From: Berghia stephanieae
Taxonomy: Eukaryota; Mollusca; Gastropoda; Nudibranchia; Aeolidiidae
Length of the DNA stretch: 64,000 bases
Assembly: GCA_034508935.3 (NCBI GenBank)
Contig: CM067450.1
Coordinates: 1,682,347 to 1,746,346 of the forward strand
Direction: 5' to 3'
This document shows positions 1 to 11,520 of the stretch, one piece after another (position 1 is the stretch's first letter; every line of letters begins with the position of its first letter). The notes under the pieces are model-generated. The model saw only the letters and a list, made by a program, of their open reading frames with translations. It had not been told where the DNA came from and made no database searches. A program made the translations under genes and the position numbers.

Positions 1-1
1 A

Positions 2-1173
2 CCAGAGAACGTGAAGTACTTTTCAAACTTGAAAGGGTCCCTGGAGGGTGTTCCTACTGGTAATATTGTGAATTATGATGAGACAAATTTAGCCGATGAC
101 CCGGGAGTAACAAAGTGTATCTTCAGGAGAGGAGTTAAGTATCCCGAAAGGGTTATCAACCATTCCAAAGGAAATATATCAATAATGTTTTCGGGAACAG
201 CAGAGGGGGAATTGTTGCCCCCCTTTGTTGTATACAAAGCCGCTCACCTCTACGACTCATGGCGACAAGGAGGTCCCACGGGGACAAGGTTTGCCCGAAG
301 CAAAAGCGGTTGGTTTGATGCCGCATGCTTTGAGGAATGGTTCTCCGTCATAATCGTACCCTGGGCTCGGCGACGGGAAGGACCCAAACTTATGATAGGT
401 GACAATTTAAGCTCACACCTCAGTGAGGCGGTCATCTCAAATTGCAAGCAACTTGATATCCGCTTTGTTCTCTTACCCCCAAACAGTACTGATAAATGCC
501 AGCCCCTTGATGTCAGTTTTTTCGGTCCAATGAAGAGAGAATGGAAGCAAATTATGAAAGAACACAAGATGCAACGACCCTCTTCTACATCCCTTGACAA
601 AGCTCTGTTCCCTCGCCTGCTGTCAAAGCTTATGGAGAGAATGGGGATAAGGATCCCTGCAAACCTCAAGGCTGGGTTTAGGGCTTGTGGAATCGCCCCT
701 TTCAACATGGACGTCGTGTTGAGGAAGTTTCCTCGAGCTGGTGGGACAACAGAGAGAACCAGAACAGCTCAACTTTCACTGCTCTGCTGGAGTACCTTCA
801 GCAATTCAAGTACAACCCAGGGGGCAACCAAAAACGGAGAACAGCACGGAAAAGGCTGTTAGTGGAACCAGGCAAATCCATCTCTGGCCAGGACTTAGCC
901 TCCACATCTTCATCATCCTCTAGCTCAACCCCCTCTGCACTTCCTGATGTTACCGGTACCTCATCATCTATGACCAGCACTGACTCTGTTCATGGATCCA
1001 CATCCTCCAGTTCATCTGACAGAAGGAAATTGCAAAGTCAGACTCAGACACCAGTTCTTAGTGATTCTGCAAGTGAATCCAGTGATAGTGAAGTCGTCAG
1101 CAGTGAGGATGAGTGGCAGCCCAGTGTCACTAAGAAAGCTAGATGTAGAAATGTTTTTCAGGACCTTTCATAA
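2..1173 (+). pseudogene. pogo/Tigger-type DDE transposase, 3' part, frameshifted
   Basis: This is the C-terminal two thirds of a DDE_1 (pogo/Tigger/Jerky-like) transposase of a cut-and-paste DNA transposon. The catalytic triad is visible: first D in NYDETN near the left edge, second D in GDNLSSH, and third D in PPNSTDKCQPLDVSFFGP, the usual DDD spacing and context of this family. The frame is open from the window edge, so the true start and the N-terminal DNA-binding domain lie outside. The catalytic frame continues to 862, but the expected tail (LLEYLQQ, then KRLLVEPGKSIS and a Ser/acid-rich end) is read in another frame to the stop at 1171-1173, so there is a frameshift between about 715 and 760. 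It is probably a dead copy, though the damage is light. The family is clear; the exact subfamily is not. Confidence 0.85.
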
Positions 1174-1179
1174 GATACA

Positions 1180-3475
1180 TTGTGTGGAGCCTGCCTTGTA
1201 CTCTGTTTAAGAAGTTATCTTGGATTGTTCTTTTAGTTAATGTCTTTTGTATTGAGATGTTATGACACTTTACTTGAGTTGTTGCAAAGTCACCCCAATT
1301 TGGCATGTTATCAAAATAGTCAATAAATTTTATATTGTGGCCATAAAACTTAACGAAGTGGTTATTTGTACTACCACTACAAATAGCGAAAACTACCGCT
1401 TTTCACTATTTGTACTCCCAGAACTCTTATGTGTTTAAAGTTGCAAACCACCGCTCCTTTACCTATTTGTAGCTACCTACTCCCAGCACTCTTATGCGTT
1501 TAAAGTTGCATTTGTGAGCTTTCAAGGACCAGCCGACCCCAGCCTCCACTTTTCGCGGTCTGTCTTTGAGAAGTGTGAAGCAAAAAAAATGGCCCTCTCG
1601 GTAAACGAGACATTCTCATCTTTTCTCCAATTTGAAAACATTCGAAAATGAGAATAATGTACTTTTTATTAAAAAGTCAACAAAGAAGGTAAGTAAACTA
1701 GATACGACAATTTTTTTCCTTAATTAAGTGGCAACTCATTTCTCGTCATTCTCACTCTAACTCTATCAACTAAGAAGAGTACACCACCTCAAACATTTGT
1801 CAGTTCATATCTTTGCTTGCATGAGGTCTATTTTCATTTTGAAAAGTTCAAAGTGAACAACTAAATGACGCCGATTCAGTGGTGTATTTGGTCTATCTTC
1901 ATGTGAATAAATATTTTATTATTGACTTTTCCAAAATTCCAATCGGCCATTCATTTGCATGTCGTGATCTATTTTTCCTTGATTTCAGCTGTCTCAGCTC
2001 TAAACTATACTTTTCTTTCTCAAAATAATTCATTTTCTGTTTGCAATGTATTACAGAGATGTTGATTTACCACATGTAAAAATTTGAAAGTTGTATCTGA
2101 AGCTGTTTCTGAATTATACGTGATTATCCATTGGGATGCTGTGCTTTTGTCACATTTTTTCCTATTAATTAGAGATTTTCCACCACATAAACGGTCATAA
2201 CTTTTTAACCAGTTGAGACAGAGCGATAATTTTTCACTCTAGTTAATGTTTCACTCCCCTTTATTTTTCTACGCTAAATTAATACCCATAGCCACTATTT
2301 TGAAAAATTCTTGCAAGTGCCTACTAAGAAGTTAAAGAAGAGGGTTGAACTTGAACCTGAACATGCTCCTTCTTCTTCTTCTTCTTCTTCTACTAATAAC
2401 TACAACTAGATAGGTACTACTCCTCTCCTGAATGATCGGAACCGTTTAAGAAACTAAATTACGGGTTCCACCGGCGCAGCTCTCTAGACTTCCAGTCCCC
2501 CAGTGCCCAGTATGGGCGGGAGACTTTACCCCCGATGTTCCCCGAGTCTCGAGGTAGTTTCACTTTATAATTGTTTTAGCTTTTGAACTGTGGATCTTTT
2601 GTCAAACGTTTTATTTTAATTTTTCAAATTTAGTAGCACTTTAAAGGCCTGTGTTAGGTATCGCTCTGCTGTAATGTAACTGTAAGAGCGTAAGAATAAC
2701 ATGGTAAAAGTACTGTAAAAGTATGCTGATGACGGATGAAAATGATATTGACAATGAAATTATAATAAAAGAAGAACAATAGAACTTATAATCAAATCAA
2801 TAAAGAAGCTTTAAAAAAATGAAATTTAAAAGAAGTAAGAAAAAACTGCCTCAAGAAGTGAAAAAAATTGTCCCTGTTGTTGAGATGTGAAGTGGACATA
2901 ATCGTGTCTGTTAAGAATTAGAAGAAATGAAAGATGCCACTTTTTATTTTAAATGTAGATTGCACATTAGCAGAACACTAAAAAAAAAAGTAAAGAAAGA
3001 AAATCCAATGTGGCAACTTGGTTGCTAGTGAAAAAAGTAAAATTACTCCGCTCAGCATTGCTGCTGGTGTGATGTCTAGTGTTAGTTAGGTGTCACTATG
3101 TTAGAGTGATATCTTGTTACTTCATATTTTCATTTTAAAACCTGTAGAACAACTTGATTGATTTGTAAATTTCCTTATATGACCATTGTTTTAGTTTTCC
3201 GCAGCCATTATAATTCAATTTGAAATATTGAAAGGTACTGGAGAGGAGTCTTAGCGGGGTTTTTTTTTTGTCTGTTAGTTTTAGTTATAGGTCATAGTGC
3301 AGGTCCAAGTGTTGGAAATGTACAATGTTTTATTTTTTATTTTAAGGTTAGTTGAAGGAATACTTTCCTTAGCTCAAGGAACGTGCAGAAGACCTCCCCT
3401 ATTTACTACTTACTACTACTACCCAAGTACTAATGCTAGACTACTTCTTCCGCCACCTCGCTCCTAAACGGACTG
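1180..3475. other. No gene seen; AT-rich flank of the transposase
   Basis: I see no coding exon here. At 1418-1511 a phrase around CTCTTATGYGTTTAAAGTTGCA occurs twice. 1270-1440 has a diverged inverted counterpart at 13620-13870, sharing the phrase GCAAAGTCACCCC and a block around AGTGGTAGTACAAATA, so both are probably parts of one dispersed element. Short CTT and TC microsatellites lie at about 2370 and 3500. Confidence 0.5.
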
Positions 3476-3607
3476 ACACCACAGACAACTGATATTATTC
3501 TCTCTCTCTCTCTGAGTGTGTATCTGTCTGTCTATTTCTGCCCATCTCCCCTCTTTTTACTAATTAGTTTGTAGGTGTTTGGCAAATTCTCAAGAACAGC
3601 CAAGATA

Positions 3608-3852
3608 TATGCGGCTGTGTGGCACTCACTTCCGGATTGGAAGGTCCTGGGGTCGAGCCTCATCAAGGACTCACATTCTCTCACTGTACTCATGTGTATG
3701 ATTTCCTATCCGCTAAGAGCGTTGTCTGTCAGAAGAAAAACATCGCCTAACGTTCTACTTGTTACGTGTTGCTGCTAGTCATGGATCCTTTGTAAAGTGC
3801 TTTGAGCATGTTTGGTGGATATTGCGGCTTATGAAAGCTCATTTCTTTTTTT
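3608..3852 (+). mobile_element. tRNA-derived SINE, family C
   Basis: The head has pol III box-like sequence (TGTGGCACTCACTTCC, then GGGTCGAGCC). The tail is diagnostic: AAGTGCTTTGAGCATGTTTG, then GTGGATATTGCG and AAAGCTCA, and it runs into an AT microsatellite. Other copies or fragments in this window: 12430-12658 (-), 18755-18810 (-, tail), 24876-25175, 47757-47825 (-, tail), 51525-51650 (-), 51683-51903 (-), 53768-53850, 60130-60412, 61632-61920. Confidence 0.75.
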
Positions 3853-4475
3853 AATATATATATATATATATATAAAAGATGCAGGATGATGACGGGCATG
3901 CGCTACTTAATGATGTAGTATAAACCATTCCTAATATATGATTTTGCTAAATAGGCCTACACTCAAATTTTACGAGTGTATCTGGTGGCAAATATTAGAC
4001 ACTCGTTGCCACTGTGATTTTGATGAAACTTGGCTTATACACAGATACATGAATTTTCCTAATACGGCTTCAAACATGCGATCTGAACTTCAATTTATAA
4101 TGAAGTAATTTTTCTCAAATGACAGCTTGATTGAATGTGACAAGATCCTTTTACTTAATACAATTCAATTTAGTGTGGTCTGTAGTTGTTTGCCTAATAT
4201 TAGAATGCACAGAATTTGAATTTTTATTGACTTTAAATATTGAAAACAACATGCCTTTGGCTTTCCATTTGTGCCATTCAGCTTTTGACCTAGTCCCTGA
4301 TTTGAGTACCACGTCACAAATTTAAGTTCTTCGAGAAAACTCTCGACTTACTTTCTTATTCTTCTAACGTACTGAACTGTAACACCTTTGTCTCAGTTGG
4401 AGAAAATATTGCAATTTTTAACTTAATATTTAGGTGTTTATGTTATGATCTTTTATATTATTCCGTGTTTTTCAG

Positions 4476-6955
4476 CTTCCATCATATCACCCTGAGGAAA
4501 GTTGGCTAATTTATGACTTTTGTGTCTATGAATGCAAGCAGGGCAAAAAGCAATTGACTTCAAGCAAAGGAGTTCGCCCTAACCAGAGGTAGGAGGTTGT
4601 TTTTGGACGGGGGCAGGAGGTGTTTTTTTACTTTTACATATTTAAAAAAAAATGAAAATATTATATGCACAAGGTTATAATATTTCAGCATAACTCGGAA
4701 GTAAATTATCACCATCAGCTTTTCTATCTTGATTGCCAAGACAATTTTAATAAAGCAATCAAACTGATTCTGAATTTTAAAACATCCAGAGGAAGAGGCA
4801 ATGTGTGCCTATCTGCAGCTCATTTACAGTCTTCAGTGGGCGGGCTGCACGATGTAATGCAGCAAGACAATAGTTCAACTATTACCAGAACAGTTTTAAA
4901 AAGTGAAAGACTTGATTTGTTCAAAAAATCTGATTGCGCTGGATTAGTATTATTATTGAATGTCTTATTAAGATTTATTTTCAATTGCTCTATAATCTGC
5001 ATGTTGAAATCCTTCACAATTGAGGTATGCAAGTGACAACGCTATTAATATTTTATCATACTATGTTGTGGATAATTTTATTATTTTGTAATAAAAAGTT
5101 TTTCTTACCATGCAGGACTCTGAAATTAATACTGGCTTCTGAGGGTTACAGGGGCTAATCACAACCATGAAAATCACCCATGCGATAAATTGGTAAGACT
5201 CATTCATTTTATACTTATTTTCCATCGACATTTTGTCCCTGCAGTTTTTCGCTGCCGAAAATTTTACACTTGACAGCAATTAATTGCAAATTCTATTTTA
5301 GTCGCAATTAGACTCAATTTTTTTATAAATATGTATTATTTTTTCTTTTCTTGTTACTTTATATTTTCAGTACTTAATTGTCCCTCCCCCCTCCCACTAT
5401 TGAGTGTAATATATAGTAATAGATTAGTTAGGTAAATGCACTGTTGACACCAGGACCAAATGTTTAAAGACAACAGCCATTCCGACTCATATTTTATTAC
5501 GATACATTCAAGGTGGCGCACTGAGATGGAGAGATGATGACCAGCTTGTGACAAAATTGACTGTTCCAGAATTTGTATTTTTTTTTATTAAAAAACAAAA
5601 TTTCTTGGAAGGGTTCTGGGCAGAGAGTTCACATTTTTCTATCCCTTATATTTGTTTTCCCTTTCCATGTTGCTCCCTGTCTTTGTTATGGATTAAGATT
5701 GCTCATTTTTTTCCTGGTCCTTGCGGGGGTCTTTAGTTGGGAGGCAGACAGTCAAATACAGTACCTTTCTTCTTGAGATGATTTTTTAACTGTAAATCAT
5801 CTCTCTGTTATGTACTGTTATATGTTTTGAATATTATTGCATTATGTAAATGTTTTAGCAGGATCCTTTGCTTGTGTCTCGGTGAGACTTTGAGGTAATG
5901 TCAAAATTGGTACATCTTTGAGGTGCTCGTGAAATCTACTGTTCCCTATTTATTGAATCAGTCACCATATCATCATCCTTTTTATAGTGTTGTAAGCGCT
6001 ATTAAGTCCTGTAAGACAATATAAGCAGATCTAGGTGGTGGTATTTTTTTGGGTCTTTTTTTTTTTTGTCTTTTTTTTTTTTTTGGTCCAGATAAGGAAT
6101 TTTAAGATTTGATGGTTGTCCATAGACTTTTCAAAATAAAATTTGACTTTGACTATGAGTACGATGCAGTTATAAGTGCTTGATTTCTGAGGACTAATTA
6201 TAAATGGTGACCACTCTATTGCGTTTTTGTATGCCATGAAAATGTTACAAAGACAATGAAGCGACGTTTGTTGGGAATTCTGCAGTCATTCATTTAACCC
6301 TTGAATTTGATGAGCGCCTGTTGCATTTTAGTTCATTCAAGTATTTTAGAGTGACAAACACAACTCGTGCATTATGGGTTTATATGCAGATTTTTGTCTT
6401 TAAATTGTCAATAAAAAATAAAATGCTTTTTATTGTTTTGTTAGCTGGCAGGTCTGAATTGAATGCTATTGCATACAATTTTGTACTTTTAATCTTTTTT
6501 CTTTTTACATTTAGCCATCCTCACTTTATCCGGAGAATCGCCTGCCCCTCGTGAATGAGACAGTGAAGGCTATGGCTAAAACAAAGGTGTCCACAACCCA
6601 ACTTAGGCAATACATTCAATCAAGCCAAGGATAAAATGTATTGCCTAAAGATGTCGAAGATTTGCAGCGGAGATTGTTCAAGACTGATATTGACAGGACG
6701 GACGGTGAGACGGTACAGGAATTACTGAGAGAGATAGAGGAGGAAGGAGGTGTAACAAAGTTCAGTGTGAATGAGGATGTTGGTTTTGAGTATTTGTTTT
6801 AAGTAACGGGAAGAATGAGGCGTGATTTGAGTGTTTTTTGTGATGTGTTTGTTATGGATGCAACATACAAAGTAAATCGATATTTGTATCCACTTGTGAA
6901 TATTATGTGCATAGATGATGACGGTCATGGCGGGCGAAAGACTGGAAATCCATGA
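4476..6955 (+). pseudogene. Decayed MULE / ZSWIM-like transposase with at least one intron
   Basis: Two pieces of a Mutator-like (MULE) transposase lie in order. Piece 1 (4476-4588) is bounded by a good acceptor (TTTTTCAG) and donor (GTAGG). It encodes YECKQGKKQLTSSKGVRPNQ, which resembles the FAR1-type zinc-binding N-terminus of ZSWIM3/MULE proteins. Piece 2 (6515-6955) follows an acceptor (ACATTTAG) and reads LYPENRLPLVNETVKAMAK, then LPKDVEDLQRRLF, then FCDVFVMDATYKVNRYLYP, which carries the first catalytic Asp of the MULE DDE domain. Piece 2 has in-frame stops at 6632-6634, 6800-6802 and 6953-6955, and the rest of the catalytic domain is missing. A middle exon expected between the two pieces was not found. 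An old SINE copy sits in the gap. Whether this was a mobile element or a domesticated ZSWIM-like gene cannot be settled here. Confidence 0.65.
5605..6025 (+). mobile_element. SINE family A, old diverged copy
   Basis: This follows the layout of family A with many differences: a GTTTTCCCTTTCCATGTTGC block, the AACTGTAAATCATCTCTCTG block, GCTTGTGTCTCGGTGAGACT, and the tail GTGTTGTAAGCGCTATTAAG. It appears older than the copies at 8596 or 61921. Confidence 0.6.
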
Positions 6956-7250
6956 CCAACCTGAAACTGACATTGTACCAGTATGACGTGTGACAAATAC
7001 ACAGGAAGGACTGTATCGAATTGTATCTTCAGTGACAAACAGGATCAATAGCTTATTTCAAGTTATGGTAGAACATCAGTTTCTGCAAAGAATCTCCCAG
7101 TTGGAACAATTTTTGACTCTTGTCTCTGAAGATAAAGACTTTGACATTGTTGACATGACTGACTTAATACAGACAAATCCCCATTCTAACCCTCTTTCTG
7201 ACTTTTCAGAGACACCAGACATTGTAAATGCACGTACTGACCAGAGACCA
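6956..7250 (+). other. Short open stretch of unknown origin
   Basis: An open frame from 6990 encodes a low-similarity segment (for example EHQFLQRISQLEQFLTLVSE) that runs into the minisatellite downstream. It follows the decayed MULE piece directly, but I could not match it to MULE proteins. It could be a remnant of the same unit or chance. Confidence 0.25.
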
Positions 7251-7254
7251 CAGA

Positions 7255-7415
7255 CATTATAAATACACACTCTGCCCAGACAGAGACCACAGAAGTTATG
7301 GACACACCGACTGACCAGACAGAGACCACAGACGTTATGGACACACAAACTGACCAGACAGAGAGACCAAAGACGTTATGGACTCACAGACTGACCAGAC
7401 AGGGACTCCAGATAA
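7255..7415 (+). repeat. 39-bp minisatellite
   Basis: About four imperfect copies of a unit built on GACCAGACAGAGACCACAGA followed by CGTTATGGACACAC. The reading frames here are a by-product of the repeat. Confidence 0.8.
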
Positions 7416-7419
7416 CAGA

Positions 7420-8515
7420 GACATGCGACCATAAAGATGCCCTTGACACGACAGAGACAATTAGACTGCGAAATTTTTCAAATGTGACTCTACACAGGAA
7501 ATTTCATACAGAATTCCCTTAATACCTTTACTCATTGTCCATTTGTAAAATTTATTTTCATGTAATAAACCACCAAAAAAGTAAATTTTTAACGTGGGTG
7601 GGGGCTGTCACGTTACTGTAGAACGAGCTTAAGTCTCAATGGGATATTAGCTTTAGGCAACCACAAGTTGGTATTTTTCAAACCTGTTGCTATGCTATCT
7701 TGTGATGACAACGTCTCTCAGTCGCCAAACGTCACTAGCTATCCTTCACATAATGCAGGGTTGATTGTGTGAAGTACGTTTGGGGCCGGAAGATAGCAAG
7801 GCATAGTGCAGGCTACTGTACTGTGTCAGTCCGTGAACGGGTGACCAATTCATAGTACAGAGAAGGCAAATCTGTTACTATATGTCCCAATAAAAATATA
7901 ACAGAGAAGGCCGAAACTGTGTTATACAGGTCGGTACAGAATAAAACAAATATAACACAGGAGACCAAACACTGTGTTGTAGAATATCAAAATTTCAAAG
8001 GTGGTCGGTCAGTGACGAAATAAAAAGGGACATTATAAGTCGTAATATCACATCCCAATAAAAGAGTGTGACAGTAAAAAGGTGCCCGTTAACAATTGAG
8101 TCGGTCAAGTCTCTATCCAGATTCAAAAGGATAGTGCAAAGTCCTGTATGTAAAACAAATTTGAGAAGCATGGTTCTCAATACTTGTTGGGTCGTGATCG
8201 GTATAGAGTGAAGTAGTGTTCATGCTACACATCTTCACGAAATATCAGAGCAATGCTGTGTCAAGATTACAGAGGAGCAAGAAGACAAGATTTGTTTGTG
8301 TGTCTTTATATGTTACGGAATAGGTACATTTTGGTTGTCAAAACTTTCATTTTTATTTTGACATTTTCTTGATCTTTTAAAATAAAATTATAATTTAATT
8401 TAATCAACAGACTTGTTTAATAATTTAAAGATATAGTTTTTTGTGGGGACCTTTTGTAAAATCATTAGTCTGATTGTAGTTGTAAATTTCTTTATATTCT
8501 AATGTCATAAAATCA
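7420..8515. other. No gene seen
   Basis: No exon is recognised. GTTACTGTAGAACG at about 7613 nearly matches, in inverted orientation, the sequence ending GTTCTACGGTAAC at about 13850. The two could be distant ends of pogo/Tigger-type elements. Several phrases around AACAGAGAAGGC recur at 7860-7960. Confidence 0.4.
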
Positions 8516-9790
8516 GTGACACCACTGAATTCCTACCAGCGCTTTTACTCACTGAGTCCCTACCACCAGCGCTATTACTCACCCAGTCCCTACCACCTGG
8601 GCGGGGTTCCTGACCTCCCAATGTGGGCAGGGGGGTTCATACTGTGTCTTCTATCCCCTTATATCTGTTTTCCAACATGCTTTCTGTCTTTGTCTTGGAA
8701 TGAGATTACTTGGTTTGTGTCCTGGTCCTGGCCGGATCCCCTGGCTGAGAGGGAAGCAGTCGAATGTATAGTTAGTTTTGGGAGATGATATTTTTTTCAT
8801 TGTAAATCATCTCTCTGTTATGTACTGTATTATGTTTTATTTACATATTATATTTGATTTGTTAACATTTGAGTGTATTCCTCTTAGTCGGGACCTGTGC
8901 TTGTGTCTGGATGAGACTTTTAGGTGGTCTTAAACTAAGTACTTTGATGGTGTGCTCTTGGAATCTACATCTGTTTCCCATTTGAACAAATTCCCCTTTG
9001 TCTTACCTTTTCTTGGGTGCTTTAATTGAATTCGTATAACTTTTTACTATCCCATTTCTTCCTTTTTACTGGCGCTGATATGACCTTAATGTGTTGCAAG
9101 CGCTGTAAAACCCTCAAAAACAATAAAACACACAAACAGTCCCTACCAGCAGCGCTTTTACTCATTGAGTCATAGAGCTTTTACTCACCGAGTCCCTTCC
9201 ACCAGCGCTTTTACTCACTGAGTCATAGAGCTTTTACTCACCGAGTCCCTACCACCAGTGCTATAACTCACCAAGTCCCTACCACCAGCGCTTTTACTCA
9301 CTGACACTGTCCCTACCACCAGTGCTATTACCGAGTTATAGAGCTTTTACTCACTGAGTCCCTACCACCAGTGCTTTTACTCTTCGAGTCCCTACCACCA
9401 GTGCTATTACCGAGTCATAGAGCTTTTACTCACTGAGTCCCTACCACCAGCGCTTCTACTCACTGAGTCATAGAGCTTTTACTCACTGAGTCCCTACGAC
9501 CAGCGCTATTACTCACTGAGCCCCTACCACCAGCGCTTTTACTCACCGAGTCCCTACCACCAGCGCTATTACTCAGCGAGTCATAGAGCTTTTACTCATC
9601 GAGTCCCAACGACCAGCGCTTTTACTCACTGAGTCCCTACGACCAGCGCTATTACTCACTGAGTCCCTACCACCAGCGCTTTTACTCGTTGAATCCCTAT
9701 CACCAGCACTTTTACTCGCCGAGTTCCTACGACATGGCTATTACTGAGTCCCTAACACCAGCGCTAATACTATTAGCCACCAAATCCCTA
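8516..9790 (+). repeat. Minisatellite (about 31-bp and 23-bp units) split by a SINE
   Basis: Repeats of CTTTTACTCACTGAGTCCC and CTACCACCAGCGC occupy 8516-8595 and 9138-9790, with an alternative short unit containing GAGTCATAGAGC. The array is interrupted by a 542-bp SINE. Confidence 0.85.
8596..9137 (+). mobile_element. SINE family A, full-length copy with target-site duplication
   Basis: It is inserted in the minisatellite and flanked by an 11-bp duplication AGTCCCTACCA (8585-8595 and 9138-9148), which fixes both ends. Landmarks: GGCGGGGTTCCTGACCTCCC head, GGGAGATGATATTTTTTTC followed by ATTGTAAATCATCTCTC, GCTTGTGTCTGGATGAGACT, and tail GTGTTGCAAGCGCTGTAAAA ending A-rich. There is no open reading frame. 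Retroposition by a LINE-type enzyme is inferred from the duplication and the A-rich tail. Confidence 0.8.
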
Positions 9791-9796
9791 CCACCA

Positions 9797-11520
9797 GGGG
9801 GGACAATATAAGCTCAGATTAGACCCCAAAAATTCTTACAGTGATGCAGAAAAAAACAACGAACAGATCTCTTTCAAATTTACACAAAATGTTTCTTACA
9901 ACAAGATGGATAGGTTTAGCAATAGTCTTGAAAATAAATTTTTCAGAATTTTTTTTAGATTTCTTAGTGAAAATTTGGTGTGACATGACAGGAAAAAAAA
10001 TTGATTTAAAAATTCATAAAACTGCTAAATTTTTGTTTAGCCCAAAACCCAACCATCATGATGCAAAACACATCATAAGAAAAATTCTGACCAAATTTGA
10101 AGACAATCTGATGGGAAACAATCCAGATGTGAATGTTAGAAAATCAGAGAATGACGCACAATGAAATTTTGAGAAAATGAAAAATTTGTCTTTAATTTGA
10201 TAATAAAGCTAATTATGCAGACAAAGGCCAACATTCATCAAGTATAACCAATATGGAACAAGAAAACAGTAATATTTTATAAATTGATCAAATTCTGAAA
10301 AAAATTATAAACGATTCGCTAACCCATACCTCTAAGAAAAAAAATTGCGAAATAATTTAATATCTGCTGTTATTCACCAAAAAATTACTTTAGTGGTCAA
10401 ATATGCTTTATAGTTCTAAAATTCTTTAATTATATCTCATGAACTAATAATGTAATGTATAATTTGATGCTAAACACCAAAAATAAAAATTAAAAAAAAA
10501 ACTTTTTTAAGGGGCAACATAAGCTAAAATTAGACGTAAAACCCTAAAATTTCTAACATAGATGCACCAAAAACTAGCATAAAAATTTCTTTCAAATTTA
10601 AACACAATGTTTCTTTCATAAATAGCTATATCATGAAAACTCTTGGAATAATTTTTTTAGAATTTTTATTTGATTTCAACTGAAAATTTAGCGCGGATCG
10701 ACAGGAACAAATGAATTTTAAAATTTATAAAATTGCTAAATTTTAATTTACCCCCAAACACTTACATCATGATGTTTTTTTTTTTGTTTGTTTGTTGCTT
10801 TAGGTCTCTTCCAACACAATTGAGGTTATATGAGAGACCGCTGAAACAAAAAAACAAGCAATCTAACAAAAATAGTACAAATGTCAATCAAAATCATAAC
10901 CTAAAGATATCATAAGCTAAATTATAAATAACCAAGAACAAACAGGCAGAGGATTTACAGGAAAAAAATATCCCCTGTCAAAAATACAATCACAAACCAA
11001 AGAAGCAGGATAGGCTAGTAAAGAGAAGAAGAAACGACATCACTATCGGATCGTACACCCATGCGAACATCATAGGTATATGATTCAAGGGTGATGCTCC
11101 CATCCAACCACCCGCACATCATGATGTAAAACACATCATAGAAAAGATTCTGAATAAATTTGAAGATAATTTAAAGGAAAATGATTGAGGTAGGATTGCT
11201 AGAAAATCAGACAAATGCCATAAAACAGACATTTGAGAAAGCGCAAGCTTTTTCTATAATTTGACATAAAGTTAAAAGGCTGATTTTGCAGACAACTAAA
11301 AGAAATGATCCATCAAACTTTCAAAATATGACCGTAATAGGACAAGAAAACGAAAATTTTGTAGATTGATCTAAGTCTAAAAAAAATTATAATCAGTTCA
11401 CTAACCCATACCCCTTAGATAAAAAAAAAATGCTGTAAAATTGATTTTTTTTTACGCCCAGAGATAAAATAATTTTGTGGTCAAATATGATGTCATACCT
11501 TATGAATTCATCATTATAAT
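9797..11520 (+). repeat. Tandem duplication of a ~700-bp AT-rich segment
   Basis: Copy 1 (about 9797-10500) and copy 2 (about 10508-11520) share ordered blocks: ATAAGCT...TTAGAC, TTTCAAATTTA.ACACAATGTTTCTT, CATCATGATG.AAAACACATCAT, and AATTTGAAGA.AAT. They are diverged. Copy 2 carries a young SINE B, and copy 1 shows the empty site. The 107-codon frame at 9841-10164 is AT-rich and matches nothing I know. Confidence 0.65.
10775..11115 (-). mobile_element. SINE family B, young full-length copy
   Basis: It is flanked by the 11-bp duplication ACATCATGATG (10764-10774 and 11116-11126). It is nearly identical to 19910-20253 and 42501-42835. Read on the minus strand it begins GCGGGTGGTTGGATGGGAGC and ends GTTGGAAGAGACCTAAAGCA followed by a CAAA-rich tail. 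There is no coding frame. Confidence 0.85.

Noticed and set aside
4665-5036. 123-codon frame as a gene
   Set aside because: No recognised domain, AT-rich, and I could not tie it to the missing MULE exon.
9841-10164. 107-codon frame as a gene
   Set aside because: Very AT-rich Lys/Asn/Phe composition; the duplicated copy downstream does not preserve the frame.
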